A stretch of 18,930 nt of DNA from DATKZS01 sp035527835 [NCBI: bacterium] (GCA_035527835.1 DATKZS010000234.1:1-18930); one strand, 5' to 3'. Positions 7,574-15,145 are shown, numbered from the stretch's first letter. Program-made: numbers and translations. The notes: a model not told the origin generated them from the letters alone.

Positions 7574-7601
7574 ATTATAAAAGGGGAAAAATGGATGACA
7601 A
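7574..7601 (-). promoter_or_regulatory. Sigma70-like promoter for the leftward synthetase-RAM operon
   Basis: Read on the minus strand: TTGTCA (7601-7596), 16 bases, TATAAT (7579-7574). The predicted start near 7567 leaves a leader of about 110 bases before ATG 7456. The -35 box lies over the first codons of the divergent glycosidase gene, so the two promoters would interfere. Confidence 0.6.
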
Positions 7602-9430
7602 GGAAAGCAGTGTATTTTGTGGCCCTCTTGGTTTTAATGGCTGCCCCCGGGTTGAGAGCGGCCGAGATGACGCCCCGGCCTGAGCACCCGCGGCCGGACT
7701 TCCAGCGCGAGACCTGGCAGAACCTGAACGGCGAGTGGGAATTCACCCTCGACCCCGCTGACCGCGGCCTCCGTGAAAACTGGGCCGGGCGCGATGCCCT
7801 CACGGACCGCATCATGGTCCCGTACCCGGTCGAGTCCGAGCTCTCCGGGGTGCACAACCCGCGCCCGCCGGAGGTCTGCTGGTACCTGAAAAAATTCGAC
7901 CTGGGCCCCGCGCTCGAATTCAGCCCCGGCAAGGGCCGGCTGCTGTTGCACTTCGGCGCCGTGGACTATCACGCCATGGTCTGGCTTAACGGAGTCAAAC
8001 TGGGCGAGCACGTCGGCGGCTATTCGCCGTTCCAGTTCGACGTGACCGAGCTGGCCCGCCCGTCCGGCAACACGCTGGTGGTCCGCGTGTTCGATTCCAA
8101 GGACCGGATGCAGGTCCGCGGCAAGCAGTCCACCAAGGACAAGTCCTACGGCATCTGGTACACCACCACCACCGGCATCTGGCAGACCGTGTGGCTGGAG
8201 AGGGTAGGCGACCCGTACCTCAAGAGCTTCAAGTTCACCGCGGCCCCGGACCTCTCCGGCGGAAAGTTCACCCTCGAGCTCAGCCGCGACGCGCCGGGCG
8301 TGACCCCGGAGATATGGGTCACGCGGCCGGAAGAACGCGGACTGGCCGAGTCCAACCTCCTCCTGTCAAAGAACCTGGTCTGGAAAGAACCCAAGACCCG
8401 GGCCTGGTCCCCCGACGACCCCGTGCTCTACGGCGTCTCCATCGAGCTCAAGGACCCCGACGGCAACAAGCTCGATATCGTCTCCTCATACGTCGGCGTC
8501 CGCACCATCGAGGCCAGGAACGGCAAGATCCATCTGAACGGTAAGCCGTTCTACCAGAAGCTCTTGCTGGACCAGGGCTTCTTCCCCGGCGGCGTGTACA
8601 CCCCGAGGGACGACGAAGCCATGCGCGCGGACTGCGAGATTTATAAGCGCATGGGCTTCAACGGGCTCAGGAAGCACCAGAAGATCGAGGACCCGAGGTT
8701 CCTCTACTGGTGCGACCGCCTGGGACTGGTGGTCTGGGAGGAGATGCCGTCGCTCGGGTTCGGGATTTTAGGCCGCGTGCCGGACCAGGCCGTGGACCGC
8801 TTCCGCGATGAGTGGCTCGATGTGATCGCGCGCGACCTGAACCATCCCTGCATCATCACCTGGACCGTGTTCAACGAGAACTGGGGCATCTACGAGATGC
8901 TGTGGAGCAAGGCGAGCCGGCGCTTCGGCTACGCCATGGTCAAGGCCACGCGGGAGGCCGACCCCTCGCGCCTCGTCGTGGACAACTCCGGCGGCTGGCA
9001 CTTTGACACGGATGTGTGGGACTTCCACCATTACCTGCCCACCGTCCAGGACTCGGTCAGGCTCTATGAGCGCTACCAGCTAAAGCCCGGCGATCACATC
9101 AGCCTCGGCCGCTACTTCCTCAATGCCCTCAAGGGCGAATTGGTGATCCCGAATTTCCTGCCCGGCGTGGACTACCAGGGACAGCCCGTCCTCCTCTCCG
9201 AGTACGGCGGATTCGGATTCTACCGCACCGAAGGCGACGAGTCCCTCCTCGAAAAATACCGCTCCTACACCCTGGCCGTCTCCCGCTTCCCCAACATCGT
9301 GGGCTACTGCTACACCCAGCCCTACGACGTCGAGCAGGAACAAAACGGCCTCATGACCTTTGACCGCGTGCCCAAGATCGAGCCGGAAAAGATCAAGGAG
9401 GTGAACGACATGGTGGGGGGAGGGAACTAG
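7595..9430 (+). CDS. Secreted glycoside hydrolase family 2 (beta-galactosidase/glucuronidase type)
   Basis: 611 residues. ATG 7595 is chosen because AAGGGGA (7581-7587) lies 7 bases before it and a signal peptide begins there (MTRKAVYF...GLRA, cleavage likely after Ala22); the same frame stays open much further upstream but only opposite the leftward gene. The jelly-roll sugar-binding domain starts PRPDFQRETWQNLNGEWEF. An Ig-like domain follows at about 207-295, then a TIM barrel from VGVRTIEARNGKIHLNGKPF. Likely acid/base is Glu428 (TVFNENWG) and likely nucleophile Glu536 (LLSEYGGFG). It has the three-domain core without extra C-terminal modules. It should hydrolyse a beta-linked sugar residue in the periplasm or outside; galactoside, glucuronide or another sugar cannot be decided. 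No transporter or sugar regulator adjoins it, so it looks monocistronic. Confidence 0.88.
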   Translation: MTRKAVYFVALLVLMAAPGLRAAEMTPRPEHPRPDFQRETWQNLNGEWEFTLDPADRGLRENWAGRDALTDRIMVPYPVESELSGVHNPRPPEVCWYLKKFDLGPALEFSPGKGRLLLHFGAVDYHAMVWLNGVKLGEHVGGYSPFQFDVTELARPSGNTLVVRVFDSKDRMQVRGKQSTKDKSYGIWYTTTTGIWQTVWLERVGDPYLKSFKFTAAPDLSGGKFTLELSRDAPGVTPEIWVTRPEERGLAESNLLLSKNLVWKEPKTRAWSPDDPVLYGVSIELKDPDGNKLDIVSSYVGVRTIEARNGKIHLNGKPFYQKLLLDQGFFPGGVYTPRDDEAMRADCEIYKRMGFNGLRKHQKIEDPRFLYWCDRLGLVVWEEMPSLGFGILGRVPDQAVDRFRDEWLDVIARDLNHPCIITWTVFNENWGIYEMLWSKASRRFGYAMVKATREADPSRLVVDNSGGWHFDTDVWDFHHYLPTVQDSVRLYERYQLKPGDHISLGRYFLNALKGELVIPNFLPGVDYQGQPVLLSEYGGFGFYRTEGDESLLEKYRSYTLAVSRFPNIVGYCYTQPYDVEQEQNGLMTFDRVPKIEPEKIKEVNDMVGGGN

Positions 9431-9460
9431 GGGAGCTCTCAATGGCGACCCGTGCTCCGT

Positions 9461-9482
9461 AAAAAAGCCCGGTGAACCAGGC
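9461..9482 (-). terminator. Terminator-like hairpin reading leftward
   Basis: On the minus strand GCCTGG-TTCA-CCGGGC (9482-9467) forms a 6-bp stem with one G-T pair and is followed by six T (9466-9461). On the plus strand the T run is absent and the pair becomes C-A. I see no leftward gene ending here, so it may stop antisense transcription from the toxin-antitoxin locus toward the glycosidase. Confidence 0.45.
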
Positions 9483-9516
9483 CGGATGGCGTCCATGCTC
9501 CATCGCGGTTTGCGGC

Positions 9517-9553
9517 TTGATTTCGTGCCGGGATATGCTATCATTATGATAGC
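9517..9553 (+). promoter_or_regulatory. Toxin-antitoxin promoter with overlapping palindromic operator
   Basis: TTGATT (9517-9522), 16 bases, TATCAT (9539-9544). The -10 lies inside a perfect palindrome, GCTATCAT-T-ATGATAGC (9537-9553), 8-bp arms. This is where ribbon-helix-helix antitoxins such as FitA/VapB bind to repress their own operon. The strong ribosome site AAGGAGGTGAT (9556-9566) follows at once. Confidence 0.7.
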
Positions 9554-9570
9554 GCAAGGAGGTGATAAAC

Positions 9571-9810
9571 ATGGCGCAGATATTAGTGAGGGATCTGGAG
9601 GAGGAGTTCGTGAAAAAATTGAAAAAGCGCGCCAGCCGCAATGGCCGATCCCTGCAGGCGGAGGCCAAGCTCATCTTGATCGAGACGGTGAATGTGGAAC
9701 AATGGGACGCCGACACCGCCCTGAAAAAATTGGACGCATTCAAAAAAAGGTTTCGGGGCCGAAAGTTCGTCAACAGCGCTGATTTGGTCCGGGAGGACAG
9801 GGAGCGGTGA
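9571..9810 (+). CDS. vapB: Ribbon-helix-helix antitoxin, FitA/VapB type
   Basis: 79 residues. The start is ATG 9571; a GTG nine bases upstream falls inside the near-perfect ribosome site AAGGAGGTGAT and is rejected. Residues 1-40 (AQILVRDLEEEFVKKLKKRA, then NGRSLQAEAKLIL) match the FitA-like ribbon-helix-helix fold: one strand that contacts DNA, then two helices. The basic C-terminal part (ALKKLDAFKKRFRGRKFVNS) would wrap and block the toxin. It should neutralise the downstream PIN toxin and, with it, bind the palindrome at 9537-9553. Its stop overlaps the toxin start by 4 bases (GTGA), giving translational coupling. Confidence 0.85.
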   Translation: MAQILVRDLEEEFVKKLKKRASRNGRSLQAEAKLILIETVNVEQWDADTALKKLDAFKKRFRGRKFVNSADLVREDRER

Positions 9811-10229
9811 GCGCTTATATCATTGACGCCAGCGTCGCGGCCAAATGGTATTTCCCTGAGGACCAGCACCACCTGGCGCGGCGAATCCTGGTTAAGGTAA
9901 AATTTTTCCGCGCGCCCGATATTTTCCTCATGGAGATGGATAGTATCTTTTGCAGGAGAATCAAAAGGAAGGAGATGGAAATAAAGGACGCGAGACAAGC
10001 GCGGACAATGCTCAGGAGGCTCCCCATCAGGCTGTACCCGTTCGCGCCGCTCCTGGACTCAGCTTTGGAAATTTCCATTCAGACGGGAAGCAGCATCTAC
10101 GATTCTCTTTACCTGGCCTTGGCCTCCTCGGCGGAAGGGAAATTGATAACCGCGGACAAGAGACTTTTCAATACTATCCACCATGGCCCCTTTGGTAACA
10201 ACATTATCTGGATTGAAGACTTCGCATAG
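9807..10229 (+). CDS. vapC: PIN-domain ribonuclease toxin, VapC/FitB type
   Basis: 140 residues, normal for VapC. Start GTG 9807 overlaps the antitoxin stop. The acidic PIN residues are all in place: Asp7 (YIIDASVAAKW), Glu43 (FLMEMDSIF), Asp99 (SSIYDSLYLALA) and Asp117 (LITADKRLF). These bind Mg2+/Mn2+ for RNA cleavage; known VapC toxins cut tRNA or rRNA and so stop translation. The fragment after the helix core (NNIIWIEDFA) closes the fold normally, so the gene looks intact. It is cotranscribed with the antitoxin. The pair sits alone between the glycosidase and the aminotransferase, a common position for a mobile module. Confidence 0.88.
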   Translation: MSAYIIDASVAAKWYFPEDQHHLARRILVKVKFFRAPDIFLMEMDSIFCRRIKRKEMEIKDARQARTMLRRLPIRLYPFAPLLDSALEISIQTGSSIYDSLYLALASSAEGKLITADKRLFNTIHHGPFGNNIIWIEDFA

Positions 10230-10271
10230 GAAAAATTATTCCGCGTCGCTGGTGATGGAGGCACGAAAGTT

Positions 10272-11516
10272 ATGGACCGGTTTGCACTGCCAAAGGCCAA
10301 GGTGATAGAGGACTTCGCCGAGTTCATCTCTCCGGGCAAGGTCAAGTCTTATAAGATGATGGGCGCCGAGGTCGTGCCCGCGAGGCGGGAGGGCGTGAGG
10401 ATCTGGGACGTGGACGGAAAGGCATACATCAACTGCCGCTCGTCCGGCGGCGTCTTCAACCTCGGCCACACCCCGCCCGAGATCAAGGCCGTGCTTCAGA
10501 AGGCCATGGACGACGGACTCGACATCGGCGACCACATGCTCCTCTCCGCGCCCCGCGCCGCGCTGGCCAAGAAGCTCGCCGCGCTCACCCCCGGAGACAT
10601 CCATTACACCGTGTTCGGCGTGTCCGGCGGCGAGGCCATTGACCTCGCCATCAAGCTCGCCCGCGCCCATACCGGCCGTCCCGGCATCATCTCCGCCATC
10701 GGCGGCTACCACGGCCACACCGGCTTCGCGCTGGCCACCGGCGACGAGAGCTTCAAGAAATACTTCGGGCCCCTCGCGCCCGGCTTCAGGCAAATCCCCT
10801 TCGGCGACCTCGAAATGCTCGACGACGCCATCGGCCCCGACACCGCCGCCGTCATCATGGAGACCATCCCCGCCACCTCCGGCTTTCCCATGCCGCCCGA
10901 CGACTATTACCCGACCATGCGCAAGCTCTGCGACGAGCGCGGCGCGCTGATGATCATTGACGAGGTCCAGGCCGGGCTCGGCCGCACCGGCGAGCTCTGG
11001 GCCATCAACCACTGGAACGTCGTCCCCGACATCATGGTCCTGGCCAAGGGCCTCTCCGGCGCCTATTACCCGCTCTCCGCCACCTGCTTCCGCAAACACC
11101 TCGGCAAGTTCTTCGAGGACAACCCCTTCATCCACGTCTCCACCATGGGCGGCTCCGACATCGGCTGCGCCGTCACCATGGCCGTGCTCGACCGCATCTC
11201 CGACCCCGCGTTCCTCGCCCACGTCCGAGCCATGGCCGGCCGCTTCGCCCGGGGCTTTTCCGCGCTCATGAAAAAGCACGGCAAGTTCCTGATCGAGGTC
11301 CGCCAGAAGGGACTCATGATCGGCCTGAAACACGCCGAGGAAAAACACGGCTTCCTCATGACCGCCCTCATGTTCAAGAACGGCGTGATCGCCCTCTTCG
11401 CCAACAACGACAAGACCGTGCTCCAGATCATGCCCCCGCTGATCATCAAGGAGGCGGAAGTGGACGAGGTGCTGGAGGCCCTGGACAAGTCGTACAATGA
11501 GTTGGAAAAGTTTTAA
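10272..11516 (+). CDS. Class III (PLP-dependent) aminotransferase
   Basis: 414 residues, typical for the acetylornithine/ornithine/GABA aminotransferase class. Landmarks: GVRIWDVDGKAYINC near residues 41-55, the PLP phosphate loop VSGGEA (117-122), GGYHGHT (144-150), the ring-binding Asp230 in IIDEVQAGLGRTG, and the Schiff-base Lys259 in MVLAKGLSG. It would move an amino group from an omega- or alpha-amino compound to a keto acid. The substrate is unclear: I see no linked biosynthetic or catabolic genes. CRSSGG and HVSTMGGSDIG depart from the commoner motifs at those places, so a specialised subfamily is likely. ATG 10272 has GGAGG at 10257-10261 (10-base spacing). The TAA stop is followed directly by the ATG of an AT-rich membrane gene. 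Confidence 0.85.
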   Translation: MDRFALPKAKVIEDFAEFISPGKVKSYKMMGAEVVPARREGVRIWDVDGKAYINCRSSGGVFNLGHTPPEIKAVLQKAMDDGLDIGDHMLLSAPRAALAKKLAALTPGDIHYTVFGVSGGEAIDLAIKLARAHTGRPGIISAIGGYHGHTGFALATGDESFKKYFGPLAPGFRQIPFGDLEMLDDAIGPDTAAVIMETIPATSGFPMPPDDYYPTMRKLCDERGALMIIDEVQAGLGRTGELWAINHWNVVPDIMVLAKGLSGAYYPLSATCFRKHLGKFFEDNPFIHVSTMGGSDIGCAVTMAVLDRISDPAFLAHVRAMAGRFARGFSALMKKHGKFLIEVRQKGLMIGLKHAEEKHGFLMTALMFKNGVIALFANNDKTVLQIMPPLIIKEAEVDEVLEALDKSYNELEKF

Positions 11517-12050
11517 ATGGGATTTGCGCTGATGAACAAACAACAGAAAATATCCTTTGTGGTCTTGGTTGCAATAATATTGATATTGAATTCTTGCTCC
11601 GTTGACACCCCCGAAGATGAGTTTGCTGCTCTTATTGCGATAATTTTCCTTTTCCCGTTCGTCTTGGTTATACTACATGTGCTTTTAATGTTAATATTAA
11701 ATCTTGTATTTAAAGTGATGCCAAGGGCAGAAATAAGCGAGACTCCAGCAAAATCCCGAATGAATGACATCTTCGCATTTATCAGCATTAGCATACCATT
11801 GGGGATGAGTCTGTATTGCCAATTTGACCCCTGGTATAAATTCTTGGATGAAGACCATGGTGTTGGTATCATCGGCCAGATACTAACGATCATGTTATTG
11901 CTTATAGCAACAGTTTTCGGCTATTACTATTTATTTAAATATACTAATACAAGAGTAACAAGGAAAAAGATATTAAAGGCGATTGTACATATCGCCATAA
12001 TGATCATGTGGTTGATTTTAGGAGTTATATTGTTGCCTGTTCTGTTCTGA
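11517..12050 (+). CDS. Small integral membrane protein of unknown function, AT-rich
   Basis: 177 residues from ATG 11517, directly after the aminotransferase stop, with GGAAAAG (11504-11510) as a modest ribosome site; ATG 11532 (MNKQQK) is an alternative. Four or five hydrophobic segments are visible: about 12-27, 37-66, 84-100, 116-140 and 153-177, with a charged loop MPRAEISETPAKSRMND between the second and third. LILNSC near residue 27 resembles a lipobox but is followed by more membrane segments, so I do not call a lipoprotein. The base composition is strongly AT-rich (roughly a third GC by eye) against GC-rich neighbours on both sides, which suggests horizontal acquisition. I do not recognise the family and infer no function. 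Confidence 0.7.
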   Translation: MGFALMNKQQKISFVVLVAIILILNSCSVDTPEDEFAALIAIIFLFPFVLVILHVLLMLILNLVFKVMPRAEISETPAKSRMNDIFAFISISIPLGMSLYCQFDPWYKFLDEDHGVGIIGQILTIMLLLIATVFGYYYLFKYTNTRVTRKKILKAIVHIAIMIMWLILGVILLPVLF

Positions 12051-12103
12051 TTCTTAGATTAAGTTTTGTTCCCATCTTGGCATCGCGGCGTCAAGATATT
12101 TTC

Positions 12104-13117
12104 ATGATGAATGCGCCCGAACATAATGAGTCGCTTTCAATCAACATCCTGGGCATCGGCGAGATCACTACCACTATCGAGGTCGCCGGACGCTGGTGGG
12201 GCAAGGTGCATCCCAGGGAGAAGCGCTGGATGCGGCTCGCGTACAAGCGTATGCCGCCGTTCGACTCGCAAGAGGACGTGGAGAGATACATCAGGAGCCA
12301 CAACGAGTACCAGGACCTGCTCGCGACGCTGGCCATCTTCACGCCCTGGCACGACAACCTGAAGTATAAGCGCGGCGACGGCAAGTGGATCGTGTACAAC
12401 CGACAGGAGCGCTTCACCAACTTGAAGGTCGCCTGCCTCATCATCCGCGAGCTGCCGCCCGAAAGATGCGTCGAGATCTTCAACCTGCTGCTCAATGTCA
12501 TGGCCCCCATGTTCGAGCATAACCTGGCCCACCCCGAAAAACTGATCGGCTTCGACGGCCAGATCTCCAACTGGGTCCTGCCCGAATTCGACCCGGCCAA
12601 TCCCCGCATCCTCCCCGGCGAACCCGTCCTCTATATTGACACCTCCACCCCGCTCCTTCGTTACGACGGCGTCGAGCAGCTCGATACCGAGCTCTTCCTT
12701 AAAAGCATCCCCTCCCTGTTCCGACCCATCGTCCGCAAATTCATGCTCCAGCAGGTGCTCGACCGCTACTACATTCCGCGCGAAGTAATCCTCGATCTCA
12801 TCGCCTCCTACATCACCCACGGCCGCCCCGATATGGTCCCGGCCCTGGTCGAACAGGCCAACCGCTTCATGGCCGCTTCCGGGTTCGCCCGCACCGCCCT
12901 GCCTTTCACAATCAAGGCCATCCGCGACTACAACAAGGAGGACGTGCTGATCTGGAAATTCTTCCGGACCTTGAAGCGCATTGACCGCTACCTCGGCGAG
13001 CGCTTCTTCCATAAAACCTATGACCAGCGCCTGCCCCACGGCTCGCCCTCCACCTGGCAAAACCTGGTCGGCGCCGGCGGGCAGGGGCTCACGCCGGAGG
13101 ACGACCCTCCAACCTAG
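12104..13117 (+). CDS. Unrecognised protein with protein-kinase/APH-like landmarks
   Basis: 337 residues from ATG 12104 (or 336 from 12107). The frame is open from GTG 12008, but that part is AT-rich and overlaps the previous gene, so I start where composition turns GC-rich. No strong ribosome site is visible. I do not recognise a named family with confidence. The order of motifs fits a kinase-like fold: a glycine-rich turn NILGIGEITTTIEV (Gly17, Gly19), Lys48 in RLAYKRMPPF, a possible helix-C Glu68 in RSHNEYQDLL, Asp151 and Asn156 in IGFDGQISNWVL (compare the DxxxxN catalytic loop), and Asp179 in LYIDTSTP (a DFG/DxD-type metal ligand). The rest (FRPIVRKFMLQQVLDRYY onward) is helical. A small-molecule or protein phosphotransferase role is inference. 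There are no membrane segments, so it is cytoplasmic. Confidence 0.7.
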   Translation: MMNAPEHNESLSINILGIGEITTTIEVAGRWWGKVHPREKRWMRLAYKRMPPFDSQEDVERYIRSHNEYQDLLATLAIFTPWHDNLKYKRGDGKWIVYNRQERFTNLKVACLIIRELPPERCVEIFNLLLNVMAPMFEHNLAHPEKLIGFDGQISNWVLPEFDPANPRILPGEPVLYIDTSTPLLRYDGVEQLDTELFLKSIPSLFRPIVRKFMLQQVLDRYYIPREVILDLIASYITHGRPDMVPALVEQANRFMAASGFARTALPFTIKAIRDYNKEDVLIWKFFRTLKRIDRYLGERFFHKTYDQRLPHGSPSTWQNLVGAGGQGLTPEDDPPT

Positions 13118-13165
13118 CGCCGCCTTTAGCGCCTTATCGAGCCAAGGACAATACGATAAAACTTC

Positions 13166-13193
13166 TTGCAATTTTGCGGAAATTTGTTATAAT
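13166..13193 (+). promoter_or_regulatory. Strong sigma70-like promoter of the ATPase-RloB cassette
   Basis: TTGCAA (13166-13171), 16 bases, perfect TATAAT (13188-13193) in an AT-rich patch. The predicted start near 13200 leaves a leader of about 50 bases to ATG 13254. It lies just past the stop of the kinase-like gene (13117), so the cassette has its own transcription unit. Confidence 0.75.
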
Positions 13194-13253
13194 CAAGCTT
13201 AATTTTAGTGTATCACCTTAAAACTCAGGCAATTGACGGCTGGAGGCGAGATC

Positions 13254-14528
13254 ATGCTTATTGAATTCAGTGTATCCAATTTTCTCTCCTTTAAGGAGAA
13301 AGCGACCTTGAGCATGCTTGCATCCAGAGACGACTCTCTGCCCCACTGGAAGGTGGAATTATCTTCCAGTAATCGTTTTAGCCTTTTGAAAGCGGCGATT
13401 ATTTATGGCGCCAATGGTTCGGGTAAATCCAACTTTATAAAGGCATTATCCTTCATGCGTAAATTTGTAATAGAATCAGCTCAAAAAGGTGGCCCTGAAT
13501 CAGCTATTGACGTAACGCCGTTTAAACTTGAAGAGCCCTACGAAAATAAACCCAGTGAGTTTGAGATCATATTTATTCATAATGGGGTTCGCTATGGATA
13601 TGGATTTTCAGTTGACAAGAGAAGGGTCCACCACGAGTGGTTAACCAGCTCTCCCAAAGGCCAACTGAGGAAGTTATTCGAGAGGTCCAAAGAAAGGAGG
13701 GGGGTAATCAAATTCGGTTCGCATTGGAAAGGTGGGGGCAAAAGGTTAATGGCCTATACTCGGCCCAATGCGTTATTTCTTTCGACCGCAGCCCAATTCA
13801 ACCATCCACAGGCGAGATCTGTGGTCACGTGGTTCCTTCACATGATTGACATATTACCTGAATGGCCATGGGATGAACTGTACGGCATTGCCGGTCAAAC
13901 GTCCTCTATAGTTTTATCATCACCAAAGGATAAGGCCAACGTGCTCAAATTCCTCGAGAGAGCCGACCTCGGAATAATTGATTTCATACCCAAACAACGA
14001 GCTAGTTACCATGATCCTTTGGTTCCTAGAGAGCTTGAGGAGATAAATGACCTGATTAACGATGGCGGATATGACATTAAAATAGTGCATAAGGGTAAGA
14101 CCCTTAAGGCCCGGGACAAACGAGTCTTGCTTGATCTTAAAGAGGAATCAGCCGGTACAAAAAAAATATATAATCTTGCCGGGCCATTGATGGCCATTTT
14201 GGGAGCGAAGGGAATAATGCTGGCGGATGAACTCGATGTCAGACTACATCCTAATCTGGCCAGATGGATAATCGAGATGTTTATGATCAAGAGGATCAAT
14301 AATAAGAACGCTCAGCTCATTATGACCTCCCATGATGCCAGTTTCCTGGACCGCAGTCTTTTTCGCCGCGACCAGATTTGGTTTACCGAAAAAGATGAGT
14401 CCGGGGCATCGCGGTTGTATTCGCTCTGGGATTTCAAGGCCAGAAAGGATGAGAACATCAGGGGAGGATATCTGGTTGGCAGGTACGGCGCCGTTCCCTT
14501 CCTCGACCATATCCATGACGGGGTTTGA
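13254..14528 (+). CDS. AAA/ABC-type ATPase, RloA/AbiLi-like defence protein
   Basis: 424 residues. ATG 13254 is chosen over TTG 13233 because GGAGG (13242-13246) lies 7 bases upstream. It begins IEFSVSNFLSFKEK, typical of SMC/RecF/OLD-class ATPases. Walker A is GANGSGKS (52-59). An ABC-like signature ESAGTKK is at 298-304. Walker B is IMLADELD with Asp325-Glu326, D-loop Asp328, then LHP, and the switch His360 in MTSHD. The length and the immediate partner (an RloB-type TOPRIM protein) place it with RloA/AbiLi-like ATPases of two-component antiphage systems, related in plan to OLD and PARIS. It probably senses infection and controls the partner; this is inferred from the family. GC is clearly lower than in flanking metabolic genes, a sign of transfer. 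Confidence 0.85.
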   Translation: MLIEFSVSNFLSFKEKATLSMLASRDDSLPHWKVELSSSNRFSLLKAAIIYGANGSGKSNFIKALSFMRKFVIESAQKGGPESAIDVTPFKLEEPYENKPSEFEIIFIHNGVRYGYGFSVDKRRVHHEWLTSSPKGQLRKLFERSKERRGVIKFGSHWKGGGKRLMAYTRPNALFLSTAAQFNHPQARSVVTWFLHMIDILPEWPWDELYGIAGQTSSIVLSSPKDKANVLKFLERADLGIIDFIPKQRASYHDPLVPRELEEINDLINDGGYDIKIVHKGKTLKARDKRVLLDLKEESAGTKKIYNLAGPLMAILGAKGIMLADELDVRLHPNLARWIIEMFMIKRINNKNAQLIMTSHDASFLDRSLFRRDQIWFTEKDESGASRLYSLWDFKARKDENIRGGYLVGRYGAVPFLDHIHDGV

Positions 14529-14533
14529 GCGGC

Positions 14534-15145
14534 ATGAGAACGCGACAAAGCCGGAGCCTTGATCGAGCTTTGAAGAAAGCCTCCAAGACTCAAACCTCCA
14601 TTCTCATAGTTTGCGAGGGCGAGAAAACCGAGCCATTCTACTTCTATCACTGGAGACGGGACTTGAAGCAGGTTGCCGACATCACCATCGTCGGCGGGGA
14701 TATTTGCGGCACCAATCCTAAAAATATAGTGCAATATGCACGCGATCATAAGGAAGGTTACGACTCCATTTGGTGCGTCTTTGACCGTGATGAGCATAAG
14801 AAAGTCCCGGAGGCTTTTGACCAGGCCAAAGCCCATGGCTTCAATGTTGCCTTTTCCAATCCCTGTTTCGAGCTGTGGTTCCTTATTCACTTCCAGGACC
14901 AGACCGCGCATATAGAACGCGTCGCCGTTTGCCGCAAGGTAAAGAGCCATATCAAGGGATACGAGAAATCAGCCGACATTTACGGACAACTGGTTAACGG
15001 TCAGGGCCGCGCCATTGCACGCGCCGTTGATCTGCGCAAGCGGAATCGGGATAATGGCAAAAAGGAGACCGACAACCCTTCAACCGGCGTGGACCGCTTG
15101 GTCGTTTATTTAAATTCACTCAATGAGGCCAAAAAGAAAAAATAG
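14534..15145 (+). CDS. rloB: RloB-family TOPRIM-like protein, defence effector candidate
   Basis: 203 residues from ATG 14534, five bases after the ATPase stop; TTG 14525, overlapping that stop, is an alternative. After a basic N terminus come the TOPRIM-type residues: Glu28 in LIVCEGEKTEPFYF and the DxD pair Asp84/Asp86 in CVFDRDEHKK. SNPCFELWFLIHF (108-120) and NPSTGVDRLVVYL (181-193) are hallmarks of RloB-like proteins. By analogy with TOPRIM partners in OLD-class systems it may be a metal-dependent nuclease that acts when the ATPase is triggered; activity is not shown. RloA/RloB were first named from Campylobacter restriction loci, but no restriction-modification genes occur here. It ends KKKK and its last 23 bases overlap the sugar-kinase start. 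Confidence 0.85.
   Translation: MRTRQSRSLDRALKKASKTQTSILIVCEGEKTEPFYFYHWRRDLKQVADITIVGGDICGTNPKNIVQYARDHKEGYDSIWCVFDRDEHKKVPEAFDQAKAHGFNVAFSNPCFELWFLIHFQDQTAHIERVAVCRKVKSHIKGYEKSADIYGQLVNGQGRAIARAVDLRKRNRDNGKKETDNPSTGVDRLVVYLNSLNEAKKKK

Noticed and set aside
7550-7578. TTGAAG-17-TATTAT as the main glycosidase promoter
   Set aside because: The boxes are good, but transcription would begin within the ribosome site, leaving no usable leader.
6083-7590. A long plus-strand open frame running into the glycosidase gene
   Set aside because: It is opposite the synthetase gene and rich in Arg/His/Pro, as expected for the reverse frame of GC-rich DNA. The glycosidase has its own ribosome site and signal peptide at 7595.
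9562-9570. GTG start for the antitoxin at 9562
   Set aside because: It lies inside the ribosome-binding site; ATG 9571 has correct spacing and fits the family N terminus.
10236-11543. A 435-residue minus-strand open frame opposite the aminotransferase
   Set aside because: Its composition (Gly, His, Glu, Val runs) is that of an antisense shadow, and the plus-strand enzyme has all its motifs.
11595-11601. Lipoprotein signal in the AT-rich membrane protein
   Set aside because: LNSC resembles a lipobox, but three or four membrane segments follow, so a polytopic membrane protein is the simpler reading.
12008-12103. GTG start at 12008 for the kinase-like protein
   Set aside because: The extension overlaps the membrane gene, is AT-rich, and adds a hydrophobic leader that does not fit the downstream fold; ATG 12104 is preferred.
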